Shown here piece by piece: positions 50,301-61,639 of a stretch of 64,000 nucleotides of DNA. The translations under genes and the position numbers were made by a program. Under the pieces are notes generated by a model. That model was not told the DNA's origin, ran no database searches, and saw only the letters and a list, made by a program, of their open reading frames with translations. Position 1 is the first letter of the stretch. Each line of letters begins with the position of its first letter. This stretch comes from Prostheceraeus crozeri (taxonomy: Eukaryota; Platyhelminthes; Polycladida; Euryleptidae): assembly GCA_907163375.1 (NCBI GenBank), contig CAJQUW010016138.1, positions 62,001 to 126,000 of the forward strand, written 5' to 3'.

Positions 50301-51987
50301 TCCCTTTCCAGGAACTTTTCCAGGTTGTTGGCAAGATAGGTCGCATGTCTCTCTATCCACTCGTTTACATCACCTATGAGATCAGCAGCACAGGAGGCTA
50401 TCCTAATGGTCACAGTGGACTCTACTTCTCCCGTGCTACTGTCTACCTTATTGAAACGAGCAGTGAGATAGAACATGCCTTTGAGTAAAAATCTATCTAA
50501 ACTCGCCAACATTTGATGTATTAAGCCCATATTATTCATCAAGAAAGGATGAATATCTTGCACAACTTCAGAGCTTTCTAACTCATAGTCGCGAACGAGC
50601 CTCTCAAGGCAGAACTTGCTCAGCCTTAGAGTGACGTTGTTGTCTGTGTAAAGCTCAGTGGAATGTGTGTGACAGAGTGTGTGCGAAGAGAGAACAAACT
50701 CTGTGGGGAAGGTCTTTCGACACGAAGAACAGGAAAAGCCGACGGGTGGTGAGGGATGCTTCCTATCTGTTGTTGTCGGTGGTTGTCTCACACTGCCAGA
50801 GGAACCGCCTTCGATGTGGACTCGCAAGTTGGTGCTGTTGTAAAACGTGCGTCCACAACCTTCACACTTGGATCGTTGAGGGATCGGTCGGCGCTTTCCT
50901 CCTCTCCAGGCATTGCCAGCGGTGTGACGTCTCAAACTGTAGGCTTTGGCGAAGACCCTGTCACACCGCTGGCATCGAAAGTCCTCCTTCTCCACTTCGA
51001 CTTCAATCCCCCTCTCGTCTCCCACTATCTCCAACTCCATTTCCTGCTCCTCCAGCAATCTCTCCACCGACTGAACGGAGAGGAGAGGGAGTTCGGCCGC
51101 TGCTGCAGGTGGTGGTGGCGATGCTGGGATGATGATGGGGCGGGAGGGAACGTCACCGTCCAGGAGGTAGGCAGCCAGATCTGTTGAGAAAAAAGAGAAA
51201 AGAGATTAGTAACATGATCATAATTTCAAGTTTGAAGTCTTATCCCCTTTTCCCAATCGCGGATACTTACTATCTAAGGAATTGATCTCCGGCAACACCG
51301 ATGGTCGGAGAGGAGGCAGGAGTGGGACACGAGCCGAGGGTGGAAGGGTCCTGGGCTTCGGTGTTGGAGGGACGTAGTGACGGGGAGCAGGGACTGGTGC
51401 AGGGAGCGGAGCAGGCGGTGGAGGTGGGCCGATGACGGTGCTCGAGAAAGGAGTCGGACCTTGATCGGAGGTAGATGGGCGGGAAGGAATGGCCGGAAAT
51501 TCATCGTGGTATTTCCACCTCGCGGCTTCTTCCCACTTCTTCATCTTCGCCAAGTCTGTAGAGAGGAAAGAGAGATTAGATTAGAGGTTGCGGAGACAAT
51601 AATGATAGAGAGCAAGCTATACGGATACAGAAGTGCTAAAACATGACATTCCAGCTCTCAGTTCTCATAGGTGAGGGTACTTACACTTGCCAAGCCGCTC
51701 ATGGGCTTCCCCGATTGCTCCTTGAGGGGCGGGTTCCCCATTACAAATACATTCATGCACTGAAAAAGAATTGCAGCAAAGATAAGCAGAGCTAAAATTT
51801 GGATTCGGTTTAAACATGAATAAAAGAGGGGAGGTGACAGGTCTTGATTTACGTGTAAATGGGATGTGCACCCTATTGATGTTAGTAATAGAGTGAGTCA
51901 ACCTTGATACAAATACTTACATTGCTCGATGGTGGCCTTCTCCATCTCAGCAGCAATGCGGTAATTGTCAACTTTATTGAATTCCAT
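47307..51987 (-). pseudogene. polB: Protein-primed family B DNA polymerase (polB) of Polinton B, broken
   Basis: Exon 1 is 51921-51987, exon 2 51685-51759, exon 3 51271-51555 (proline-rich, PPPPPAPLPAPVPAP) and exon 4 from 51180; the junctions equal those in A. Exon 4 has three C2H2-like fingers, the conserved N-terminal domain, exo I (VIYADIECYID), exo III (YLKLDVLLLADVF), DQNNLYR, NNSLFGK and PKMYS. Breaks: a lost A near 49965, frame changes between 49713 and 49340 and again near 48390-48190, and a deletion of about 90 codons just before the GGDTDS motif (near 47850), which is out of frame. Confidence 0.9.
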
Positions 51988-52486
51988 GGCGGATAGTTGA
52001 TAATAGATACTGAATAGAAAGACTTCAATCACTGAAAAGGAAAGATGAGAATCGTTTCATTTGCCTAGTCAACGTTTATCATGGGAACAATCATTGAAGT
52101 GACATCTAATGAATTACATTTCACTCTACTCCATATCATAAAGACTAATCTTTGTCGAATGGCTGAAGTACTCTGACCTGGCGAGAGAAAACATCACGTT
52201 GAGTGTGAAGTCGAACGCCCAACATGAGCAACGGCTCAGAGGTTTCGGTCTAACAAACGACGAACAACCCGTGCAACGCAATCCCTCTACGGCATTACCC
52301 GCCGTCCCGAAGGAACGCTCGAGTAAAGGAGATATTACTGCCATGATATGTTTTGTGAGCAGAAGTGAATCTCATGATGGCAAGAGACTATTCAACTTGA
52401 TAGCAAGTCAAAACAACCTGATAGCGGGAGCTGACCGACACTCACCTTGTGAAAGATAAATGTGAAGAGCAGAGCTAATACACTGC

Positions 52487-52497
52487 CTTTTATAAGA
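52487..52497 (-). promoter_or_regulatory. TATA box of Polinton B polB
   Basis: CTTATAAAAGG on the minus strand, about 500 bases before the coding ATG at 51987. A donor (CACAAG|GTGAGT, near 52445) and the acceptor CTTTTCAG (near 52033) mark a 5' intron with no gene I can support. The divergent gene at 52634 lies close behind. Confidence 0.65.
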
Positions 52498-52633
52498 TTT
52501 TCCTAAGCGGTGAATGGATGAGACCTCTCTTCCAATCACAGACGAACTAGAGTTCCCGATGTGCGAACACACATTTGTAACGCGTTATTGAAATCGTCTT
52601 AGGCAAACATGATGTTTAGCAATAGGCTCAACC

Positions 52634-53086
52634 ATGGCACCTGAAGTCAATACATTGAAACATGATGATTGCACGATTCGTCTTCATCAAGAGAGCTTCG
52701 GAGGCTTAATACAAGATTACATCCTTGAATTTCAAAGGGAGGAGACAGAATTGGAAGCATGTTTAGACTACACACGAGAAATATTTACGGAGTTGATATC
52801 TTATTTCAAAGACAGTCTCATGAAGGCTCACTTAATTGCAAATGTGAAGTACACTCATTTTACACAAGGTGAAGAAGCGGAAAGTGTTGACTTACAATTT
52901 CGTTCCTATGGACAAGAATATGTTACTGATGCTTCTGAGTCTTATAGACGACATCTGCAGAAGATTATTTCTCGGATGGACAGCTTTCATGATTACGCCA
53001 ATCATTTGCCTCTGAATAAAATAAACCATATTGTCATTGCTATTAGTAAAGTGGGTTTCAATGATGTTAAATCAAAGACCAAATAA
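52634..53086 (+). CDS. Small protein resembling the PolB N-terminal domain (family member 3), Polinton B
   Basis: 150 residues, intact. CTIRLHQESFGGLIQDYILEF, SLMKAHLIANVKYTHF, VDLQFRSYGQEYV, RRHLQKIISRMDSF and HIVIAI match the family order seen in polB (TLRLSKFSLERLVR ... LLKGMFYLTARFNKV ... VTIRIAS ... NLNKFNERDSG ... VDIKINLLE). AATAAA follows the stop. Confidence 0.65.
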   Translation: MAPEVNTLKHDDCTIRLHQESFGGLIQDYILEFQREETELEACLDYTREIFTELISYFKDSLMKAHLIANVKYTHFTQGEEAESVDLQFRSYGQEYVTDASESYRRHLQKIISRMDSFHDYANHLPLNKINHIVIAISKVGFNDVKSKTK

Positions 53087-53525
53087 AGTATTTTTTCATG
53101 ACGACTTTTTGCTAGCTATACTTTAGAGGTAACGAGTCTCTACTGATACTATGTAGTTGATTTCTGTAAACGGTGGACTTGTTACCCTTTGTGGTAGTAT
53201 TATTTATCAATGGTTTATCATGTTGAGTTCAATCTTCGACATAAGTATATTTGGAACATCACATCTCTTCCTATGTTTTTTCTGCTGATTTTAGTAACTT
53301 ACGTTTTCTTCAATACTTGTATAGCAATCGACTGCGATGCAGTAAAGTAACTTATGCGTTCAGAGCTTGTTCACTACCGAAGAGAGAAGTCTGGTGTGTT
53401 GCATGTGGTGCAAGGGTGGCCTCCCATTTCATTCCATTTCATCATTTATTCTTCCCCTCTGCATTCCATATCCGAAGATATGTGGCGGGCTTGGGACCGC
53501 TTTAGCTGCATTAGAAGGTAGCCCT
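53087..53525. other. Spacer between convergent genes of Polinton B
   Basis: No gene I can support; the frame at 53251-53505 has no homologue in A or C. Confidence 0.35.
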
Positions 53526-54371
53526 TAAGAGGGCTCATGGGGCGTTCTCCGTCCACCGACACTACTACTGTCACTTCCTCGACTACTGCAAGAACTCTGA
53601 AAAGAAAAGACAGTGAATGAGAGACGATTTAGAGTAGATGACTTTAGAGGGACTTACTCGGCTTTTTCTTTACAACTTTTCGTACGACAAAGTCTTCCAA
53701 ATCGCCATTCATTTTAATAGATAAATGAAGACATCTCACACCTTCGCCTTCATAACAACACTGATTCGAATTCGGATCGTCCGTAAAGGTCGGCACATCA
53801 CAAATGTTGTTTTTTTAAAGAGGGGAAGGTGGACCTAATACACTCTCTTCCTCTTCACTCTTCTCTCAACCTCTCGCAACTTTTCCACTTCACTCCCCAA
53901 CTGTCTGTTAATCACCTTCGTCTCTTCCACTTCCTTCACCACACCTCGCATCCGCTCTACTTCATTCTTCTCACACATCAACTCCGACACTAAGCGTTTA
54001 ACTGCCTTCATTTGCTTCATTATTCCACTCCTTTCCTTCAACCACTCCTGCTCCTTCACTCACATCTCCTCCAACTCTTCTCTAATCACCTTCATACCCT
54101 CAACCTTAGCTTTCAGCTCTTCATTCTCCTTCAAAACTTTTCTATTCACACTCTCCATACCCATCATACGATCCTTCAACCTCACAAACGCCTCTGTATC
54201 ATGCGCCTCTTTCCTAGGCGATGATGTAGCTACAGGCTCACCCACCTCACCATCCAACTCGTCAGACAACTCACTCCCAAACAATGAGACCATCAACTTC
54301 CTAGTCTCATCACTCGCCCGCTCAATCACTCCTTCTACCTCAACTTCCTCTTCACTCACCACTAGAAGCAA
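53526..54371 (-). pseudogene. Coiled-coil protein of Polinton B, broken
   Basis: Glu/Lys-rich coiled coil (54371-53835) with an in-frame TGA at 54060-54062, then TAG and a frame change near 53835. A Cys-containing domain follows (CCYEGEGVRCLHLSIKM), then donor GTAAGT (53652-53657), an acceptor, and a last exon 53526-53596 rich in Ser. It is the homologue of 17737-18932 in C. No ATG or zinc-like N-terminus is found here. The gap 54372-54709 holds nothing else I recognise. Confidence 0.5.
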
Positions 54372-54709
54372 AGTTACAAGCCTTTAAAGTTTTGGAGTCT
54401 TTTATGGCCTGGAGACTAAGGTCATCTCCTGGCTAACCTTTAAGTCTGACGCCTTAGCTGATATCAGCAATGAAATTTTCTAAGTCGGAAATTTGGAAAT
54501 TTGGAATGTCCGATGCTATCATCGGAGCTTCAGAGAGACGACCTACCTTCGACAATCGCTCTCGTCTTAATGAAATGTCTCATTCGGTTCCCAGCTTATG
54601 TAGTTTGTGGCGATCAGCTGATGACGTAATCTCCATCATCCAAACCTTTAAACACTTCTATCTCCGCTTCTAGTGCTCCGATTCACTTAAAACTCACCCT
54701 CCAGATGCA

Positions 54710-55698
54710 GAGTTGCACGCTGATTTCAAATATGGTCTCCGTTTTCCCGTCCGAGGTTTCGTTCACCCGCTAGAGCCATTTTCATAAAGATTCTAACTCC
54801 GTCGTTTTTTCGGTGATGGGCAAAAATCTTAAAGTCACTCTCACACCTCAACAAACGAATGACGAATGTAGAGACACGCCGTTTCTTCCACTGCATTTTT
54901 CTCACTCTTAGCTTTCAAATGAGCTATTGCACGACTCTCTACGATCTCTAGAACAAAAGTTGGAAGTCTCGTCCAGAGAGGGAGGGGGGACGTTCCAAAA
55001 CTTTTTTCTCTCCGATGGAGCTGCAAACAACCTTCCTAACCCAAAATTTCACGTAGAATCCGAATTTGCCCTCCATTTGCCCATCCGAGCACTCCTTCAT
55101 GCCGAAAAACGGACTTTCTCATCCCAAAACGTCCAAAACCCACCTTTTTCTAACTCTGCCGGTTTTCAGAGATTCCTGCCATTTTCCTCTCTAAACCCAG
55201 AAAAACCTGGACATTGGATGCTTTCCACTGCATTTTTCTCACTCTTAGCTTTCCAATGAGCTATTGCACGACTTTCTACCATCTCTAGAGCCAAAGTTGG
55301 AAGTCTCGTCCAGAGGGGGGAGGGGGGGGGACGTCCCAAAAATTTTTTCTCTCTGATTCCGCTGGAAACAACCTTCCTAACCCAAAGTTTCACGTAGAAT
55401 CCGAATCTGCCCTCCGTTTTCCCATCCGAGATCTCCTTCATGCCGAAATACGACCTTTCTCATCCCAAAACGACCAAAACCCACCTTTTCTAACTCTGGC
55501 GTTCCTAGATTCCTACCCTTGCCTCACAGGAGAACTCCTCCTTCCTTCCTTCCTTCCAGAGGGGGGGGGTAGGGAACGGTTTCCTCCTCTCGGACCCATT
55601 CCTCCCAACACATCCTTGGCCAACTCTTTCCTGCCTTCCAGAGGGGGATGACTCATCGTTGCACATTTTGCACTTGCTTTTGTCAGGGGATCTCTACT
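54710..55698 (-). repeat. Right terminal repeat of Polinton B
   Basis: The inverse of the left repeat. Two full subterminal units (near 54880-55010 and 55220-55380), each with GAGCTATTGCACGACT, CAAAGTTGGAAGTCTCGTCC and a G-run. Confidence 0.8.
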
Positions 55699-56609
55699 GG
55701 AACTCTTCACATTGAAAATGAATATCTCTTGACCTCTTGTTACACTTGCCACACATCCAATTATGGCACCGAGTACACTGCAGCCAATCAGGCCCGGTAT
55801 AGGTCTCATAATCACAATGGCAGGAGAAGCAGTAATTTTCTTCGTCGCTGTCCTCGTCGGATTCATCGTCCTCACTAACTACAACTCGGCATCTTCCTCG
55901 ACTGCCAGTAGATTGGGATGGTCCAGCAGATGCGCACATTCCTGAGGGTCCAGCAACTTCAGTCTCAGAGGCCAAATCTAGGCCGGGGAGAATCTTCGGC
56001 ATCCTTTTCTTCTTTTTTTGGTTGTCTCCTTGACCTCTGTTCTTCTTTAGCAAATCGACGGGAACATTGTCCAACTTCCTCCCAATCTCACCTCTTGCCA
56101 AATCTGCTCCTCCGTGAAGACGCTTCAATGGCTCGGCTGCGTTCAAAGGATGGAGGCCCGTGCAGCGGAAACCGGAGATCAAGTTGCTAGCAACATTTTT
56201 GAGCTTCATCTTGTGCCATAATTCCATCGATTCCAGGAAAGTTGTTCTTGAAACGGGAGACACTGCGATGATTCGAATCCAAGTAAGACTTGATGAGAAG
56301 GCGAAAGTCACTCTTGGAGAACCCATAACCCCATGCGGTCACCTGCTGCACTGTACTCGCTATGGTCTCTTCCTCGGCTTCGGTGAGAACAGGAGGAGCA
56401 CCAGGTTTCTTGTCATGCAAACCCCGTGATTTGCGACTCAGTGTCGCGAGACTGATGCCATATTTTGCACTTGCTTTTCTGAGAGATGTACCTTCACCCA
56501 CTTCTTTCAAAACAGCCTCTAAATCATTCGCGTCGTACGTTTGATAGAGTCTCTTGTTGTTGCCTTTCACGTATTCACGGGGCATGATAACCAAAATGTC
56601 GTCTGACAA
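55699..56609 (-). pseudogene. pogo-family transposase lacking its catalytic core
   Basis: N-terminal part (56187-56609): a psq-type helix-turn-helix (LRKASAKYGISLATLSRKSRG) and a CENPB-like half (KKPGAPPVLTEAEEETIA, GYGFSKSDFRLLIKSYLD, RFKNNFPG). C-terminal part (down to 55699): WHKMKLKNVASNLISGFRCTGLHPLN, a basic/acidic linker and a Cys-rich end (CFSCHCDY ... CTRCHNWMCGKC). The DDE domain normally between them is missing, and the junction changes frame. The last codons are cut by Polinton B; the TAG stop comes from its AGTAG terminus. Confidence 0.8.
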
Positions 56610-56905
56610 CGGTGCGGTGCGATCGATGACTGAACTACCGGTAGCTGTGGTTGAGCGTCACTCAAGACAGAGAGAGAGAGACAGAAACTGCGTGAGCGCG
56701 CGTGCGTCCGTATGTTATCAGGTGAACGTTCTAATACAATCTTAGTGCAATACACCTCTGAATATAATCGATATCTGTTGATTAATCGAAGTGTTTCAAG
56801 TTACCCCGTTTTACGGTACTTTTTGGGATTTTCAAGTTTGCAAACTTCAAATTCGCAAATTTGCAAATTTGGCATTTTTAAGGCTATGTAACAACTTTGC
56901 ACATC

Positions 56906-57034
56906 CAAGGAGGTCTAGATATCTATAATTGTACAGGAGGCAGAATGACGGTTTCTGTGGGAGAGCTTCGAAGGCCTGTTACAGAAAGCGTCATTCTGCC
57001 TCCTGTACAATTATAGATATCTAGATCTCCTTGG
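56906..57034. mobile_element. 129-base hairpin element inside the Tc1/mariner-like repeat
   Basis: Arms CAAGGAGGTCTAGATATC ... TCATTCTGCC pair over about 50 bases around a short loop. Flanked by CACATC on both sides (56900-56905, 57035-57040). The other repeat of the host element has the empty site (AACATCTAAAACC near 58865, inverse). Confidence 0.75.
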
Positions 57035-57205
57035 CACATCTAAAACCATCGATCGATATCATTGTATTTGCATGTAAACATGGAAGCTGCTGACAATGCA
57101 CACTGTGTCTACCATTGATGTCAATAGATATACTAGCAATGTCACTATAAAGAAATCTATGGCTACTCTGAGCGGCGTTAGATCTTAAATTGCCTTTTCG
57201 AGTGA

Positions 57206-57790
57206 ATGGCTAATATGGCTAGCATGTCGAGAGAAGGTTTGAATTACCATGTCATCGATATGTGGGAAGCCTGCATGAAACCGGCAACTGTTGCCGAAAG
57301 ACTTTATGTTCCTCGATCCAATATTAACTCCTGGATCAAAATATTTAGCAGCGTGGACACCTTTTTGCGATTTTACAAAATGTCTGAACACCCACGAAAG
57401 ACGTTTTCGAGGAATGATCGCCATCTTTTGAGTCTTTCTAAAGTCAAATCGATTTTTTTACATGAAGACAGCTTCATTTAGATTGGAATGAAGCAGTGAT
57501 GTCTCAGACACTTCGCAATCGTTTGTATTTTGCTGTCATCTGTTCCTACCGACCCAAGATCTTCCAACCTCTCTCTCCTTGTCACCGCGTAAGATCGAAT
57601 TCATTTTCGAGATCCACAATGGTCAAGAATCGCATTTACTGATGATTCAAAATTCTTGCTGAAACCTGCTGATGTGCGTGTCTGGAGGATACCGAACTGT
57701 CGCTATGATAAAGAGAGCATCATTTAGTTTCATAAGATGCATCTGTTCATGTTTGGAGTGCAATCTGCCACAGTGTGAGGTCACCATGGA
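57206..57790 (+). pseudogene. Decayed Tc1/mariner-like transposase
   Basis: An N-terminal helix-turn-helix-like stretch (VIDMWEACMKPATVAERLYV) and, 400 bases on, QWSRIAFTDDSKFLL ... VRVWRIPNCRY, matching the first catalytic Asp region of the family (F-T-D-E-S-x-F, R-V-W-R). Stops and frame changes separate them. Confidence 0.55.
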
Positions 57791-58111
57791 GTAAGTATAT
57801 AATAATTAGATTGTCGACTCAAAAATGTATCTGTATACAGTGGAAATTTTTATATAAAAAGCTTTATTATTTACGGAGATAATGTTCCTGCGGTCCAAAA
57901 ATTATTTGAGCAGTTTTTAAAAGGCTAAATTTTTTCATGTTGATATGCTACCGAGATGTGACCACTTCAGAAGCAGAATGAAACAAGTTGGATATCTAAA
58001 GGAATAAATATTTGCTAACAAGCATCTTCATTAAGCGGAAATTCAGCTGATCAAGGAAGTTCATGAACTGCAAGTCTCGGTAAGTCTTCTAGGAAAAGTT
58101 GAGATCTTATT

Positions 58112-58599
58112 CGGCCGTATCAAGTTACTGGCCTTTCGACGATAGGCCAACCTTTCCTTTCGGAAAGGTACATTTCTTTTCACGAAACTGCACTTTCATC
58201 GATACCTTCCTTTCATTAGCAGAAGGTTTCCTTTCATGACAATACAAAACTAAAGGTCGGTTCAAACCGGCCTTTAAAGCATATTTTATTGTGTTCACAG
58301 CACAACACAAGCTTAATTGTTACGGGCACTTGTTCTGTTTTGTTTCTGTAATTTATGCCAAGGATGATGGAGCGACTAAGACGCCTACGAATGATTGAAG
58401 CTGAACGATCTCGAAAACCTTACCGCGTATTAGCTGACAGGACGAACCCGTTGAGTAGGTACCGTCGAAATGAGTTCTTAAAACGTTAGTGAACATGAAA
58501 GGAAGGAAACTTGATACCAAAATGAAAGGAGAGCCTAACGAAAGTTACCTTTCGCTTGAAAGGTAACTTTCATGAAAGGCCAGTAACTTGATACGGCCG
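58112..58599. mobile_element. Non-autonomous inverted-repeat element, Harbinger-like
   Basis: The termini CGGCCGTATCAAGTTACTGG and their inverse (58570-58599) bound about 488 bases flanked by ATT. Inside, a 43-residue frame (58359-58488) with RVLADRTNPLSRYRRNEFLKR resembles the start of Harbinger/PIF transposases (D-R-x-N-P-L-x-x-Y-x-x-x-E-F). GAAAGG-rich short inverted repeats fill the arms. Confidence 0.5.
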
Positions 58600-58689
58600 A
58601 TTGTGCTTTCTTGGCTGAAATTTCAAGTTTTTAATTCAATTTACATCGATATGATTTTATGATTCACTAAATTCATGTTTTATTTCTTG

Positions 58690-59297
58690 AGTCAATAGAA
58701 AAGGCAATTTAAGATCTAACGCCGCTCAGAGTAGCCATAGATTTCTTTATAGTGACATTTCTAGTATATCTATTGACATCAATGGTAGACACAGTGTCAT
58801 AGCGCATTGTCAGTAGCTTCCATGTTTACATGCAAATACAATGATATCGATCGATGGTTTTAGATGTTCAAAGTTGATACATAGCCTTAACAATGCCAAA
58901 TTTGGAAATTTGCTAATTTAAAGTTTGCAAACTTGAAAATCCCAAAAAGTAAATGATTTTCTAATAACTCTGCTGACCTCATTTCTTCATCTTTCTTTAC
59001 TGTTTCTGCATCATCAGATAAAGCAGATCGTTATCTATCGCAGCAATATTTTTAATTTTTGATGCTGTAAGATATCTAGTCAGGAGCGAGCTTAGAAAAA
59101 GAGTACCCGTATTTGTTAGGTAGGACCCACCAGGCAGGGAAGAAGACATCTTTGAAAATTTGAGTGACCGAGAGAAAGGTTCGGGCATTTGCTACAAGTG
59201 TAGCAAAGAGAAACGTCAAACTGCTAGAACCTATAAAAAATCGCTTTAGAAAAAGAGTAAAAGATTTTGTACGAGGACTTTTTTTGAGCAGTTGTTG
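58690..59297 (-). repeat. Right terminal inverted repeat of the Tc1/mariner-like element
   Basis: An uninterrupted copy of the repeat. It preserves the empty sites of both the pogo element (58950-58951) and the hairpin element (near 58865). Confidence 0.8.
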
Positions 59298-61639
59298 TAT
59301 AATGGATTTATCAATGGCACAGTGTGCATTGTAGGATAGCTACGTTGCAAGTTATATGTTGTATAAGGAAATCATAGATCATCACTGTACTGCTAGATAA
59401 CTACGTTACATATCATTCAAGTTTAATTCTATTGCCATGACTTCATGATAGCATGATTTAGTGTTATCGAGATAGTGGTTGATTAGTAATCGGACTGTTG
59501 TTGTCTATAGATTTGTCCCTGCTTGTATATTGCAATTTGGTAAATATACTTGGTGCAATACGTTACGATGACGAGTTCTACTAATACCACGACAGTGTAT
59601 GCTGGAGCGGTTACTTTGGAAAGACACATTTCGTATTTCATCACACACTGCACAATGTAATCAATAAGCTCCTTGCACTCAAATATGATTTGTCTATACA
59701 TAATGCTCAGCACGTATTTAGCTTATAGGTCATCATTGAAGTGATTTATAATGCAGCATTACAGGTTTTCCCGGACAAATTCATTTCTACGTCATCCAAC
59801 TTCAAGATACAGCATGCAGCTTCAATCAACGTCAAGCTACTTCAAAGAAGCGTCACAGATTTCTATGTTAGATCAAACAAGTTCAAGATACGCCACAAAA
59901 CTTCGTGATAGCGCTCGCATGTTCGTGAAAAGCAAAGCAGGTTCAATTGTTAATCAATCATTAATCATCAATCATTAAGTTGCGGTTGAGAGAGAAGCTG
60001 CGCGAGGCAGCAACAGTGCGAAGGATTGCAGATGTTCCAACTCACACCTCTGTTTCAGAGCACCGCATTTCTGTTCTACAAGGCATTGTGGAAGAAATCC
60101 TACAAGACCAAACAATTTCTGGTGTGAAGGTAGCACGCATGCAGAATCACATTATTACTTACTTGGACAGGTGCCTAAATTGTCGCGACATTGTTGTTTG
60201 ATTATGAAAATAGTGCTCCTTTTCTGACTCTGTGTTCTGAATGCGAATTTCATGGGTTTTCATTGTACGAATTTAGTGGGTTTTCATTGATATCTTATAT
60301 TTCTATACATAAATCTAAACACCTTACCCTTTGAAATTGGAAATGAAAGGGGCTTCCGTTCCTAAATCATAAATATTATTTCTGCACATGAATCTGCATA
60401 CCCTATTTTTGAAATTGGTTGCACTATCTTGAACTTGAATACTTTAACACGAACCTGCTTTCATTAAAATTGAAGCTTAAGTGACGTATAATTGAAATAG
60501 GTTCAACTATCTATGGTCTTTGAAATTGCTTGACGTATCTTGAACTTGTATGCATTATGAGTGAACTAGCTCGGGAAAACCTGTATATATCATGGATTTT
60601 TATGGCAGTAATATCAGACATAGACGAGGCTGCGTTGGCAGCCGAGACTGTCTGATATTTCTGCCCGCAAAATCCATGATATAATGCTATTGTATGTAAC
60701 TCTTGAGAAGTCCATGAATATTGCAATTCTTGATCGCTGTTAGTCACAGATAATGGTAGGATGAGGAAATCTTTGATTGACTTTTATTGAAGTCTATGGA
60801 AGTTTGCTCTCTGAATAGATTTTAATTCATGAAAAGTTTGAAAGTCTATGAATACTTGCAAATGTGAGTAGATTTGAAATTCAGATTTCTATCTAAAAAT
60901 GATTTGAAATATCCATTTACCAATTCATTCATTAATGGATTCTCAAGCTGGAGTGACGGACGACGGTTCATGGCTATATGGTGCGGTGAGTTTCTATGTA
61001 AAATTGGCGGGCCGTAGAGCTGTGCGCGGTTAATGTTTTCCTTTAACCGGTTAAAATCGGTTAAATAAAAATTTTAACCGGTTAACCGATATCGGATAAA
61101 CATCTTATTGACTGTCTTAAAGCTTTTTTACTGGTATGTTTTTGCAATATACAAACAAAAGGCAATCGTCTCAACTATATATTGACAATCTTAAAGCCTT
61201 CTACTGGATGTTAATGCAAGATACAAACAATAGGCAATTGTGTACCCTAAATATGCGTCCTTTACTTATATCATATTGAGCAACTCCGATTGTGCATTAG
61301 TAATAAATTACTATACAAAGACATCTACTTTAGTTTACAGAAAACGAGAGTAAATTTCTGAAGAAGCTTGTGACTCTTCTATAAAAGGTACATGTTGAAA
61401 TATACAGAAGTCAAGAGTCCAGTTCGAAGTTCACTTTTCTATTGAAACACATATTCAAATGTTTACAATCCATGATAACATATATATTTAGTACAGATAA
61501 ACATCACAACTCGCCCTTTCTTTCGAAAAGAGTCCAATCACTAATGGAGAAGACAGCAAAGAGGCTGAAAAGGCGAACACTCATAAATCAATCACTTAGT
61601 GAGAATCACACCATCACTATACACAGCGATGTCACTCGA
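59298..61639. other. Spacer with small inverted-repeat elements
   Basis: TACAGGTTTTCCCG (59760-59773) and its inverse (60572-60585) bound an 826-base element with no coding capacity I can see. A near-perfect hairpin (about 60589-60685, arms around CAGACATAGACGAGGCTGC) adjoins its end. At 61030-61090 AACCGGTTAA-type inverted motifs occur. I see no gene. Confidence 0.45.

Larger units (their letters stand above)
40528..55698. mobile_element. Polinton B, complete 15.2 kb element without capsid or integrase genes
   Basis: The termini AGTAGTGATCCCCTGAC (40528) and AGTAGAGATCCCCTGAC (minus strand from 55698) form an inverted repeat of nearly 1 kb. Target duplications GGCACT (40522-40527) and GGAACT (55699-55704) match at 5 of 6. 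The contents are those of A, inverted. No integrase, ATPase, protease, capsid or core-like gene is found between the ends. Confidence 0.9.
40227..56816. mobile_element. pogo-type element, split by Polinton B
   Basis: The ends are CCGCAAAACGGGGTAACTTG (40227) and, on the minus strand from 56816, CCGTAAAACGGGGTAACTTG, flanked by TA on both sides. The matching empty site survives in the outer element's other repeat at 58950-58951 (CCAAAAAG-TA-AATGATTTTC). Only about 300 bases of pogo lie left of Polinton B and 1.1 kb right of it. Extra GGTAACTTGAAAC copies lie near 40430. Confidence 0.85.
39884..59297. mobile_element. Tc1/mariner-like element with long terminal inverted repeats, split by later insertions
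   Basis: The right repeat (58690-59297, about 600 bases) is the inverse of 39884-40226 joined to 56819-57200. The ends read CACTGTTCAAAAAAAGTCC and ACTGCTCAAAAAAAGTCC, with TA at 39882-39883 and 59298-59299. The core holds a decayed transposase (57206-57790). The left repeat is interrupted by the pogo element and by a 129-base hairpin insertion. Confidence 0.75.

Noticed and set aside
59751-60201. Frames in the 826-base inverted-repeat element
   Set aside because: Composition follows short internal repeats (TTCAAGATAC, ACTTCAA); no domain or conservation.
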